A stretch of 15,522 nt of DNA from WJKP01 sp964531215 (GCA_964531215.1 CAZHFK010000028.1:1-15522), one strand, 5' to 3'; numbered from the stretch's first letter, positions 1-6,325 are shown. The notes: generated by a model from the sequence alone, not told the origin. Numbers and translations: made by a program.

Positions 1-281
1 GATAAAACAGTAATTATTGTTGATGACGGAATTGCAACCGGTTTAACCATGCAAGCTGCGATTAAATCAATCAAAGAAAAACAACCTAAAAAAATAATTG
101 TTGCCGTACCGGTGGCCGCCAAAGATTCATTAGAAAAAATAAAAGGATTGGCAAATCAGGTTATTTGTTTACATACGCCGTTTTTTTTGGTGCTGTTGGC
201 GCTTTTTATGAAACTTTTGAACAAACTCCTGATGAAAAAGTCATTGAATTAATGGCCAAATCAAAAAATTTCGGCCAATAA
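1..281 (+). pseudogene. Phosphoribosyltransferase (COG1926-like), C-terminal part, frameshifted
   Basis: Only the C-terminal part is in the window, because the reading frame is open at base 1. It begins with the PRPP-binding signature IIVDDGIATG (bases 13-42), typical of type I phosphoribosyltransferases. The next part (AVPVAAKDSLEKI, then VICLHTP) matches the COG1926 family pattern. At the T8 run 181-188 the frame breaks. In frame it continues with an atypical LVLLALFMKLL tail to a stop at 250-252. In the +2 frame from base 189 it reads GAVGAFYETFEQTPDEKVIELM, the expected family ending, and stops at 279-281. One extra T would restore a full-length protein. This could be a sequencing or assembly error, a real mutation, or slippage. 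The family assignment is from motif recognition. The gene lies directly upstream of prs on the same strand. Confidence 0.72.
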
Positions 282-310
282 TTTTTGTCTTGAAGTATGA
301 CTCCAAAATT

Positions 311-1201
311 ATGTATTTATTCTCATTATCCAACACAAAAAATTTAGCCCAAAAAATTCACCAAAAAACAAAATTTAATTTAGGTAAATATGACAAAAAA
401 ATATTTAGTAACGGTGAAATTTATTTGCAATTAAAAAATAAAGTTCGAGGGCAAACCGTTTATGTTTTAGGCTCAAATTATCTGCCTCATGATAATCTCA
501 TTGAATTTTTAATTTTAATTAATGCACTGAAAGAGAATGGCGCTAAAAAAATCATTGCCATAATTCCCTATTTTAGCTATGCTCGCCAGGATAAAACTGA
601 CCAATCAGGTGCCCCAATTACCGCTAAATTAATTGCTGATTTATTTAAAAAAGCCGGTATCAAACAATTTGTGACTATTGATATTCATAGTAACAAAAAT
701 CAAAAATTTTTAGGCCCCAACATAATAAATTTAGATCCTTTAAATATTTTTGCTGATTATATTAAAAAAAATATCAGTTTAAATGATACGATAATAGTCG
801 CTCCTGATAATGGCGCGAGCCCACGTGCTAAAAAATTAGCCAAACTGTTAAATAATTTGCCTATTTTGGTTTTACAAAAAACAAGACCGAAACAAAATGT
901 TGCCAAAATTTTGGAATTTAAAAAAAATATTACTGGTAAAAATATTATTATAACAGATGACATGATAGACACTGCCGGCACTATTACTGCAGCCTGTCAA
1001 GAACTAAAAGAACATAAAGTTAAAAATATTAATATTTTTGCCACTCACGGCATTTTATCTGGCCCGGCGATTAAAAGAATCCAAAAGGCACCAATTAAAA
1101 AAGTTATAATTACTGACACTTATCCGATACCTAACGATAAAAAAATCCAAAAAATTAAAATCCTACCAATCATTCCTTTATTAATTAAATATTTTAAATA
1201 A
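311..1201 (+). CDS. prs: Ribose-phosphate pyrophosphokinase (PRPP synthase)
   Basis: This enzyme transfers pyrophosphate from ATP to ribose 5-phosphate to make PRPP for nucleotide, histidine and NAD synthesis in the cytoplasm. With ATG 311 as start the protein has 296 residues, slightly short of the usual ~310-320. Visible motifs are YARQDK (90-95, ATP site), DIHS (124-127, catalytic/metal His), APDNGA (164-169), KTR (190-192) and the PRPP loop DDMIDTAGTI (216-225). An in-frame TTG at 290 would add seven residues. ATG 311 is preferred because MYLFSLSNTKNLA aligns with the family N-terminus (M-x-[IL]-F-S-G). No clear Shine-Dalgarno sequence precedes either start. It follows the broken phosphoribosyltransferase by 29 nt and may be cotranscribed with it. 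It ends at a terminator shared with the convergent yvcK-like gene. Many codons are A/T-rich (Lys, Ile, Asn). Confidence 0.93.
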   Translation: MYLFSLSNTKNLAQKIHQKTKFNLGKYDKKIFSNGEIYLQLKNKVRGQTVYVLGSNYLPHDNLIEFLILINALKENGAKKIIAIIPYFSYARQDKTDQSGAPITAKLIADLFKKAGIKQFVTIDIHSNKNQKFLGPNIINLDPLNIFADYIKKNISLNDTIIVAPDNGASPRAKKLAKLLNNLPILVLQKTRPKQNVAKILEFKKNITGKNIIITDDMIDTAGTITAACQELKEHKVKNINIFATHGILSGPAIKRIQKAPIKKVIITDTYPIPNDKKIQKIKILPIIPLLIKYFK

Positions 1202-1215
1202 GTTATGAAAAAATT

Positions 1216-1244
1216 AAAAAAGAGAGTATCACTCTCTTTTTTTT
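1216..1244. terminator. Bidirectional intrinsic terminator between prs and yvcK-like gene
   Basis: A perfect 12-bp stem (AAAAAAGAGAGT, 1216-1227, with ACTCTCTTTTTT, 1231-1242) and a 3-nt loop is flanked by A-runs and T-runs, so it can end transcription from both sides. The minus-strand yvcK-like stop codon (1229-1231) and its last four codons lie inside the hairpin. Confidence 0.9.
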
Positions 1245-2212
1245 AATAAATTATAAAGTGTTGAGGCAATAGTAAATGAATTATGCCTGATTAAAGCACG
1301 ACTCAAATTATCCCCTTTAACTTTATGGGGGATTTTTTGACTAAGTAAATTTTTTCCTAAAAATTTTGTCTTATAATCCTGAAAATCTTGTTTTGAAAAT
1401 TCTACTGGATATTCACCTTCTTGAGCATAAGATAGCAAAAAATCTTCAGCTGGTTTTTGATTATTGTATATCACATAATCAAAAACTTCGTTTTGCCCCA
1501 TGTACCTTTCCAAAAAATAAATAAAATCAATAACCCTAAAACCATGGGTATGATTCTTTTGGGTCATTAAGTTGCAAATATAAACTTTAATAGCGTGAGA
1601 ATCATTAATTGCTTCGCTAATATTTTCAACCAGTAAATTGGGTAAAATACTAGTATAAATATCACCGGGACAAATAACGATTAAATCACTGGCTAAAATC
1701 CTTTCAATTGCAAATTGATTAGCCGACGGACAAGGTTCAAAACTAATAGATTCAATAGGCTGATTTTTTAAATCAATTTGATGTTCACCTATAATTACCT
1801 GGCCATCAGGGGTTTTGGCGATCAAACGAACATCGTCTAAAGTTACTGGGATAACTTTACCTTTAACCTGCAATAATTCTCCTGCTCTTTGTAGGGCAGT
1901 TTCAAAATCATCAGTAATTTGCTGTAAAGCAGTAATGAATAAATTGCCAAAATTTTGTCCGGCTAAACTACCTTCTGTAAAACGATGATTAAAAAGTTGA
2001 CGCCAAATATCTTCTGAATGAGACAAGGCAACCAGGCATTGTCTAACATCACCAGGCGGTAAAGCGCCCAATTCGTCTCGTAAAACTCCAGTTGAACCGC
2101 CATCATCAGCCATGGCCACAATTGCGGCCAAATCTAAATCGGGATAATTTCTTAAACCGGTTAAAATTGTATAAGAACCAGTACCACCACCAATTACGGT
2201 TATTTTTTTCAA
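1229..2212 (-). CDS. yvcK: YvcK/CofD-like (gluconeogenesis factor family) protein
   Basis: Members bind UDP-sugars and are needed for normal cell shape and growth on gluconeogenic substrates in Bacillus. The fold is that of CofD 2-phospho-lactate transferase. The protein has 327 residues, the family's usual size, with the nucleotide-binding GGGTGS (8-13), DDGGSTG (36-42) and PPGDVR (52-57) motifs intact. The longest open frame begins at GTG 2221, but that codon sits within the Shine-Dalgarno sequence AAGGAGGTGA (2227-2218). TTG 2212 is 8 nt from AGGAGG and gives MKKITVIGGG, the normal family start, so I chose it. It is last in the minus-strand run after the radical SAM and DUF4130 genes, 43 nt downstream of the latter. 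The gap contains a 22-bp AT palindrome (2244-2265). The biochemical role is by homology. Confidence 0.9.
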   Translation of the reverse strand: MKKITVIGGGTGSYTILTGLRNYPDLDLAAIVAMADDGGSTGVLRDELGALPPGDVRQCLVALSHSEDIWRQLFNHRFTEGSLAGQNFGNLFITALQQITDDFETALQRAGELLQVKGKVIPVTLDDVRLIAKTPDGQVIIGEHQIDLKNQPIESISFEPCPSANQFAIERILASDLIVICPGDIYTSILPNLLVENISEAINDSHAIKVYICNLMTQKNHTHGFRVIDFIYFLERYMGQNEVFDYVIYNNQKPAEDFLLSYAQEGEYPVEFSKQDFQDYKTKFLGKNLLSQKIPHKVKGDNLSRALIRHNSFTIASTLYNLLKKRE

Positions 2213-2217
2213 TACAT

Positions 2218-2227
2218 TCACCTCCTT
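2218..2227 (-). promoter_or_regulatory. Shine-Dalgarno AAGGAGGTGA deciding a TTG start
   Basis: All ten bases are complementary to the canonical 16S rRNA 3' end. The in-frame GTG at 2221-2219 overlaps it and cannot be the start. TTG 2212 lies 5 nt after its last base. Confidence 0.8.
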
Positions 2228-2255
2228 ATAAAAATTTGATTATTTTAATTTAATA

Positions 2256-3048
2256 TTAAATTAAATTTTTGTCAACCTGATTAATTATACGACCTTCTTT
2301 TAACCAAGACCAATATTTCTTGGGAATTAATTTTTTAGCTAATTTTGTATTTTTACGTTCTAAAATAAAATTAGCTTGATAAAAAACTGCCCAAAATTTA
2401 TCAAAATTATCTTTGGTTATTTGCAGATCAAATTTATTAGTGGCTAATTGATATAATTTATTTTCATAAAATAAATAAACTTTTTTAGGAGTTTTAATTA
2501 ATAAATTATAACCAAAATATTTATTTTTAAAATTATTAATTACCAAATCTCCTATTCTGTTTTCCTCTTCAAAATGAGCAAATAAAAATTTCGCATTACC
2601 TCTTTCAATCGNNNNNNNNNNGAATAAAACGAATAAACCCTAATGCCCGATGAACTTCTTTTTTTACTTGACTCGCTAAGTTAAATAAATTTTTAGCCTC
2701 GCCAGAAGTTTTATTATTAACATAGGTCAAACCAAACCTTAAACTCTGGCGAATTGTTTCAATAATTAATTTATATTTAAAAGGTTTCCAATGTCTTAAA
2801 GCTAATTCAATTGTATTTTTAAGTTCGCCGAATGATTCATCTTTATTTTTCAACCAAATAATTTTACCGAATTTTTGATTATGCTGTTCTAAAATCTCCT
2901 GCCAATTCAATCTTTCTATATCAATAAATGTTTCTAACTGAAACAGATTAGCAGGCTCATTTTGCGAACTTAAATAATAGCCGGTTAAATTACCGTATAA
3001 AACCGCATAAAAAATAGATTCAAATTTATCTTTAAATTTTATAATCAT
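2256..3048 (-). CDS. DUF4130/TIGR03915-type putative DNA metabolism protein (split by assembly gap)
   Basis: This is one gene interrupted by the N-run at 2612-2621. The N-terminal part (from ATG 3048) ends ...VHRALGFIRFI at the gap. The part beyond the gap reads ERGNAKFLFAHFEEEN... and ends ...FILERKNTKLAKKLIPKKYW, matching the DUF4130 C-terminal pattern. The halves are out of phase by one base. A true gap length divisible by three, such as 9 or 12, would join them, so the 10 Ns are probably a placeholder. The visible total is about 260 residues, near the family's usual ~250. In other bacteria this family sits beside TIGR03916 radical SAM proteins, as here, with only 5 nt between the genes. 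A role in DNA modification or repair is suspected but unproven. No catalytic motif can be assigned. Confidence 0.75.
2612..2621. other. Assembly gap (10 N)
   Basis: Ten undetermined bases lie inside the DUF4130 gene. The reading frames on the two sides disagree by one base, so the real length is not 10. Confidence 0.95.
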
Positions 3049-3053
3049 AATAT

Positions 3054-4277
3054 TTACAAAGCAAAAGCTAATTGCTCTATCTCTTGATTTTGATTTTTTA
3101 ATAAATTTTTCTGCCTAAAAACAGGTGAAATTTGCTTATTAAATTTAACATGTCCCCAATATCTGCCGTTTATTAAAATAAAATGAATAGCTCTTTTTAA
3201 AACTACACCGATATTTTTTAATTCTTCAAGGCTGGTAATATGAAAATCTTTTCTAAGTTTAATAATTCGTTTGGCACTAATTTCACCAATACCCGGAATA
3301 CGCAGTAAAATACGATAAGACGCTTTATTAATTTCAATTGGAAATTTATCAAAATTAGCTAAAGCCCAAGCCATTTTGGGATCAAAATCAAGAGGTAAAT
3401 TTCCGATCGGATCAAAAGGTAATTCTTGAAAAGCAAAACCATAACGGCGCATTAACCAATCAGCCTGATAAAGTCGGTTTTCTCTTTTTAAAGAAACCGG
3501 TTCTTTGACCGGTAAATTATTAGACTGATTAACCGGGATAAAAGCCGAATAATACACCCGGCGCAAATTAATTTTTTGATAAAGCCAGGCTGAAGTAGCA
3601 ATAATTTCCTGATCACTTTCGCCTGAAGCTCCGATTATCATTTGGGTAGTCTGGCCGGCCAGAATTTTAGTTTTATCATTATCAATAATTTTTTTTATAC
3701 TTAACATTGGCGCTATTAAATCATGTTTAAAATCTTTTTCCGGACAAATCAATTCCAATTTATTAGTTTTTGGAGATTCCAAATTAATACTCATGCGATT
3801 AGCCAAGGCAGCGCCTTTATTAATTAAGCCTTGAGAAACACCCGGTAAAACTTTCAAATGTATATAACCGCGAAACTGATATTCAAAACGTAAAATTTCT
3901 ATAACTTTAATCATTCTTTCCATTGTTTCTTCTGAATTTTTATAAATCCCGGAAGTTAAAAATAAACCTTCAACATAATTTCTTTTATAAAACTGGATAA
4001 AAAGATCGGCCAATTCCCTTTCCCCAAAACAAGTCCTAGGCCGGTCATTACTTTTACGATTAATACAATATAAACAATTATTTTCACACTGATTAGTTAA
4101 AAGAATTTTAAATAAAGAGACACAACGACCGTCAGGCGTAAAAGAATGACACACACCCATACGAGATATGTTACCCAAACCGTTACTGCCCCAATTTGAC
4201 CGACTACAACCAGTCGAAGCGCAAACATCATATTTTGCTGCTTCGGTTAAAATTTTTAATTTATCTAAAATTTCCAT
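3054..4277 (-). CDS. Radical SAM protein with helix-hairpin-helix (TIGR03916-like), putative DNA modification/repair
   Basis: The protein has 407 residues. The radical SAM cluster motif is C64-x3-C68-x2-C71 (NQCENNCLYC). Four further cysteines precede it (C19, C24, C43, C52) in the pattern CASTGCSRSNWG...CHSFTPDGRC, characteristic of TIGR03916. The middle forms the radical SAM barrel, with family-like segments such as LESPK and GASGESDQEI. Near the C-terminus LLRIPGIGEISAKRI is a helix-hairpin-helix DNA-binding motif. Radical SAM plus HhH suggests a reaction on DNA or another nucleic acid, but the substrate is unknown. It is first in a run with the DUF4130 partner. ATG 4277 gives MEILDKLKIL, the usual start, with no clear Shine-Dalgarno sequence. 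A 12-bp stem-loop lies 30 nt upstream. Confidence 0.88.
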   Translation of the reverse strand: MEILDKLKILTEAAKYDVCASTGCSRSNWGSNGLGNISRMGVCHSFTPDGRCVSLFKILLTNQCENNCLYCINRKSNDRPRTCFGERELADLFIQFYKRNYVEGLFLTSGIYKNSEETMERMIKVIEILRFEYQFRGYIHLKVLPGVSQGLINKGAALANRMSINLESPKTNKLELICPEKDFKHDLIAPMLSIKKIIDNDKTKILAGQTTQMIIGASGESDQEIIATSAWLYQKINLRRVYYSAFIPVNQSNNLPVKEPVSLKRENRLYQADWLMRRYGFAFQELPFDPIGNLPLDFDPKMAWALANFDKFPIEINKASYRILLRIPGIGEISAKRIIKLRKDFHITSLEELKNIGVVLKRAIHFILINGRYWGHVKFNKQISPVFRQKNLLKNQNQEIEQLAFAL

Positions 4278-4307
4278 AAATCAATAAAATCTAAATTAAA
4301 AAATGCT

Positions 4308-4367
4308 TTCGGCTGGATTTAGCAACCGTCAGAGCCCATAACTTCCTACAGTTTTAATCCAGCCGAA
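4308..4367 (-). promoter_or_regulatory. Structured leader hairpin upstream of the radical SAM gene
   Basis: A perfect 12-bp stem (TTCGGCTGGATT with AATCCAGCCGAA) encloses 36 nt. On the minus strand a second pairing, ACTGT with ACGGT, can nest inside, and the stem is followed by AGCATTTTTT. It ends 30 nt before the start codon. The arms are clearly more GC-rich than the surroundings. It could be a cis-regulatory RNA, an attenuator or an intergenic repeat. I do not recognise a known riboswitch consensus. The nearby 4390-4409 stretch can also form a 9-bp AT hairpin. Confidence 0.5.
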
Positions 4368-4421
4368 TCATTAACTTTTAGTTTTACTTCCTATTTTTAA
4401 AAAAATAGGTTATATTTTTTA

Positions 4422-4514
4422 TTATTTAATTTTCAAACTCGGATCACAAGCACTAACTAAGTCAAAAAAACGACAAATTAATTTACGATACATGGATTTT
4501 TGTTTTCTGGACAT
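4422..4514 (-). CDS. Possible 30-residue basic small protein
   Basis: An ATG-to-TAA frame encodes a 30-residue peptide starting MSRKQKSMYRK and ending DPSLKIK. The N-terminal third is strongly basic and there are two cysteines. It lies upstream of the radical SAM gene on the same strand. It has no Shine-Dalgarno sequence and no family I recognise, so it may be a chance ORF. Its upstream flank overlaps the promoter of the divergent small RNA. Confidence 0.2.
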   Translation of the reverse strand: MSRKQKSMYRKLICRFFDLVSACDPSLKIK

Positions 4515-4535
4515 ATTATTTTTAATTAATAATTA

Positions 4536-4563
4536 TTGCAAAATATTGAAAATGATTTATAAT
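4536..4563 (+). promoter_or_regulatory. Sigma70-type promoter of the 4570-4670 small RNA
   Basis: The -35 is TTGCAA (4536-4541), then a 16-bp spacer, and the -10 is a perfect TATAAT (4558-4563). Expected initiation is near 4570. No protein-coding gene follows on this strand before the terminator. Confidence 0.6.
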
Positions 4564-4569
4564 AATAAA

Positions 4570-4670
4570 AGAGGGCTTAAACTTTTAAGTTCTTCTGTCT
4601 CTTGTGACAGCAAGAGACAATAAATACGCCAAGAACAAACTCACTCCATTCTATTGGGGTGAGTTTTTTT
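4570..4670 (+). ncRNA. Orphan structured small RNA (~100 nt), unknown class
   Basis: The segment is bounded by a TATAAT promoter and a strong intrinsic terminator and lacks a convincing ORF. Predicted pairings are CTTAAA/TTTAAG (4576-4581 with 4584-4589), an outer stem GTTCTT/AAGAAC (4589-4594 with 4631-4636), and within it a perfect 8-bp hairpin GTCTCTTG/CAAGAGAC (4597-4604 with 4611-4618, loop TGACAG). An alternative CTGTC/GACAG hairpin would exclude the 8-bp one. The gene downstream (lexA) is on the other strand, so this is not a leader. It does not carry the SRP RNA core and is too short for tmRNA or RNase P RNA. Its function is unknown. Confidence 0.55.
4637..4670 (+). terminator. Intrinsic terminator of the small RNA
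   Basis: An 11-bp stem (AAACTCACTCC with GGGGTGAGTTT, one G-T pair) and an 8-nt loop is followed by a T-run to 4670. On the minus strand there is no T-run, so it serves the plus strand. Confidence 0.85.
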
Positions 4671-4740
4671 AGAAGATACTAACTTGCTAAAGTCCGCCCC
4701 ACCCCAAACAGATCAGAGTATATTAATAATTAAATTTTAA

Positions 4741-5352
4741 TCAAGCAGTATTAAACTTACGAATAACAGCTCGAACCACTCCCTGTACTAAAACATCTTT
4801 TGCGTAAATCGGTTTCATACTTGAATTAGCCGGCTGCAACTTTATTCGATTAGCTTCCTTATAAAACTTTTTTAAAGTTGCAAAACTGTTATCCAATAAA
4901 GCCACGACAACTTGTCCGTTACGTGGACTGGAATTTTCTTCCACTATCACGTAATCTCCATCATAAATACCTTCATCAATCATTGACTGGCCCTTAACTC
5001 GTAAAACATAAGATTTAGCTTCATCTTTAACAAAATCAATAGGCACTGCAATTTGCTCCCTTTCCTCAACCGCCTCAATTGGCTGACCAGCAGTAATTAA
5101 ACCGGCTAGAGAAAGAAAAATCGCTTCGGCTTTTTCATCATCAATTAATTCAATAGAACGAGCTTCATTGGGATCAATTTTTAAATAACCCTTATTTTGT
5201 AAAGCTTGTACATGTTCTGCTACGGTTGCTGTTGAAGATAAATTAAAATGCTGACCAATTTCCCGATAACTCGGCGCATAACCGTAATCATTAATAAAAT
5301 CATTAATAAAATCTAAAATTTCTTTTTGTCTTTTTGTTAAATTTTCACTCAT
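4741..5352 (-). CDS. lexA: LexA repressor (SOS regulator, self-cleaving)
   Basis: LexA represses DNA-damage genes and is inactivated by RecA-stimulated self-cleavage. The protein has 203 residues, the normal length. A winged-helix DNA-binding domain is at 1-70, with the recognition region REIGQHFNLSSTATVAEH at 30-47. The cleavage pair is A88-G89 (LITAGQP). The catalytic dyad is S123 (KGQSM) and K161 (ATLKK). The 34-residue spacing from G89 to S123 equals that of E. coli LexA. ATG 5352 gives MSENLTKRQKEIL, the usual start. No Shine-Dalgarno sequence is visible. The promoter contains a direct-repeat operator filling its spacer and a second copy just downstream, so autoregulation is likely. The gene stands alone, and its 3' neighbour is the plus-strand small RNA. 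Confidence 0.96.
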   Translation of the reverse strand: MSENLTKRQKEILDFINDFINDYGYAPSYREIGQHFNLSSTATVAEHVQALQNKGYLKIDPNEARSIELIDDEKAEAIFLSLAGLITAGQPIEAVEEREQIAVPIDFVKDEAKSYVLRVKGQSMIDEGIYDGDYVIVEENSSPRNGQVVVALLDNSFATLKKFYKEANRIKLQPANSSMKPIYAKDVLVQGVVRAVIRKFNTA

Positions 5353-5374
5353 ATTTTTAATATTAATTAATAAA

Positions 5375-5390
5375 CCGAAAACAAACCGAA
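5375..5390 (-). promoter_or_regulatory. Second putative LexA operator
   Basis: The minus strand reads TTCGGTTTGTTTTCGG, a copy of the promoter operator with two mismatches. It lies downstream of the predicted transcription start, within the lexA leader, where a bound repressor would block RNA polymerase. Confidence 0.65.
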
Positions 5391-5406
5391 CAAATCATAC
5401 TTTAAT

Positions 5407-5434
5407 AGTATACCGAACATAAACCGAATGTCAA
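5407..5434 (-). promoter_or_regulatory. lexA promoter with operator filling the spacer
   Basis: The -35 is a perfect TTGACA (5434-5429) and the -10 is TATACT (5412-5407). The 16-bp spacer, 5428-5413, is exactly TTCGGTTTATGTTCGG. The two TTCGG half-sites are direct repeats with an 11-bp period. This period is shared with the alphaproteobacterial GTTC-N7-GTTC SOS box rather than the Bacillus or E. coli palindromes. LexA binding is inferred from position and from the second copy at 5375-5390. Confidence 0.75.
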
Positions 5435-5454
5435 GACCAGTTATCCACAACTTG

Positions 5455-5476
5455 AAAAACCGGCTATTTTAGCCGG
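5455..5476 (-). terminator. Terminator after the DUF389 gene
   Basis: A perfect 7-bp GC-rich stem CCGGCTA/TAGCCGG with a 3-nt loop is followed on the minus strand by TTTTT (5459-5455). It ends the DUF389 transcript just before the lexA promoter. Confidence 0.8.
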
Positions 5477-5521
5477 CTTTAAGTTCCCTCTTCTGCCAAT
5501 TTCCAGATATTAATAGATAAT

Positions 5522-6220
5522 TTATTTATTATTACCATTTTTAGCTTCACCCAATTCTTTGGCTTCTTCGTTTAATTCTTTTTGAACCACTTTTTTCTCC
5601 GGATAAAAACCCAATAAAGAAAAAACTATCAAACTGCCCAGCAAAACGCCCAATAAATTGGTTAAAAATAATTCAAGTGAACCTGATAATATCTGTAAAT
5701 TCCAAAAAGAAATACCAATCCCAATTACAACCAAAGGTGGCAATAAAGCAATAGCTACAGCGACACCAACCATTCTTTCGGAAAACTCATCTTTTGAAGT
5801 AGTAAAAGCTGCTGCTACACCTGATGATATAGCTACTCCAAAATACATATAATTAGAAAACATCCTGTCAATAATTTCATCATTTAACTCTTTATTGATT
5901 ACAAAAAACGAAATAATAACAGAGATAGCCACAACAAATACAATCGCTTTACCCAAAACCTTCAAAGATCTAATTATTAATTTAGGATCAGCCATGCTAA
6001 TTCCCATGCTAATCGCTAAAATTGGTGACAATAAAGGTGTCACGATCATACCGCCAATTACAATCGCCACGTTATTCATTAAAAGCCCAAAAGTCGTTAT
6101 AATGGCGGAAACAATTAAAATTAAAAAAAAAGCATGAGTCGGTGAACTTGATTCAATTAATTTTTCTATGGTATCTCTTTTTTGTTTAGAAGTCAGTTTT
6201 AACAATTCAATTTTAGGCAT
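5522..6220 (-). CDS. DUF389 (TIGR00341-like) multi-pass membrane protein
   Basis: The protein has 232 residues. A short hydrophilic N-terminus (MPKIELLKLTSKQKRDTIEK) precedes about six hydrophobic segments. The hallmark stretch around NNVAIVIGGMIVTPLLSPI and the later MVGVAVAIALLPPL, both with membrane-embedded prolines, are typical of DUF389. It should sit in the cytoplasmic membrane, and the family's function is not established. An upstream in-frame ATG at 6283 would add 21 residues. I reject it because the promoter (TTGAAT/TATACT, 6284-6256) lies inside that extension. A charged C-terminal tail (Glu/Lys-rich) ends the protein. The gene is monocistronic, divergent from the zinc-ribbon gene, and followed by a GC-rich terminator. 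Confidence 0.85.
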   Translation of the reverse strand: MPKIELLKLTSKQKRDTIEKLIESSSPTHAFFLILIVSAIITTFGLLMNNVAIVIGGMIVTPLLSPILAISMGISMADPKLIIRSLKVLGKAIVFVVAISVIISFFVINKELNDEIIDRMFSNYMYFGVAISSGVAAAFTTSKDEFSERMVGVAVAIALLPPLVVIGIGISFWNLQILSGSLELFLTNLLGVLLGSLIVFSLLGFYPEKKVVQKELNEEAKELGEAKNGNNK

Positions 6221-6255
6221 AAAATAATTTTTATAAATTAAATTTACTAATCTAA

Positions 6256-6284
6256 GTATAACAAAAATTATTAAAATATTCAAA
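6256..6284 (-). promoter_or_regulatory. Promoter of the DUF389 gene
   Basis: The -35 is TTGAAT (6284-6279), the spacer 17 bp, and the -10 TATACT (6261-6256), preceded by TGT to give an extended -10 (TGTTATACT). The 11-mer TTTTTGTTATA plus CT recurs before the deacetylase-like fusion gene (13941-13949). Confidence 0.7.
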
Positions 6285-6319
6285 ACTTGATTTGTATTTT
6301 TTTATTTGTTAAGCTAAGA

Positions 6320-6325
6320 TATAAT
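6320..6325 (+). promoter_or_regulatory. -10 element for the zinc-ribbon gene
   Basis: A perfect TATAAT lies 33 nt before the ATG. No good -35 is found at 16-18 bp, so the full promoter is uncertain. The start of transcription would be near 6332, giving a short leader that carries the Shine-Dalgarno sequence. Confidence 0.5.

Noticed and set aside
4595..4618. H-type pseudoknot from CTGT/ACAG and CTCTTG/CAAGAG
   Set aside because: Both connecting loops would be zero nucleotides, which is sterically unlikely. Alternative hairpins are more plausible.
5375..5428. Bacillus-type SOS box (CGAAC-N4-GTTCG)
   Set aside because: The half-sites are direct repeats of TTCGG. No such palindrome is present.
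6221..6283. N-terminal extension of the DUF389 protein to ATG 6283
   Set aside because: The -35 and -10 boxes of its promoter lie inside the extension.
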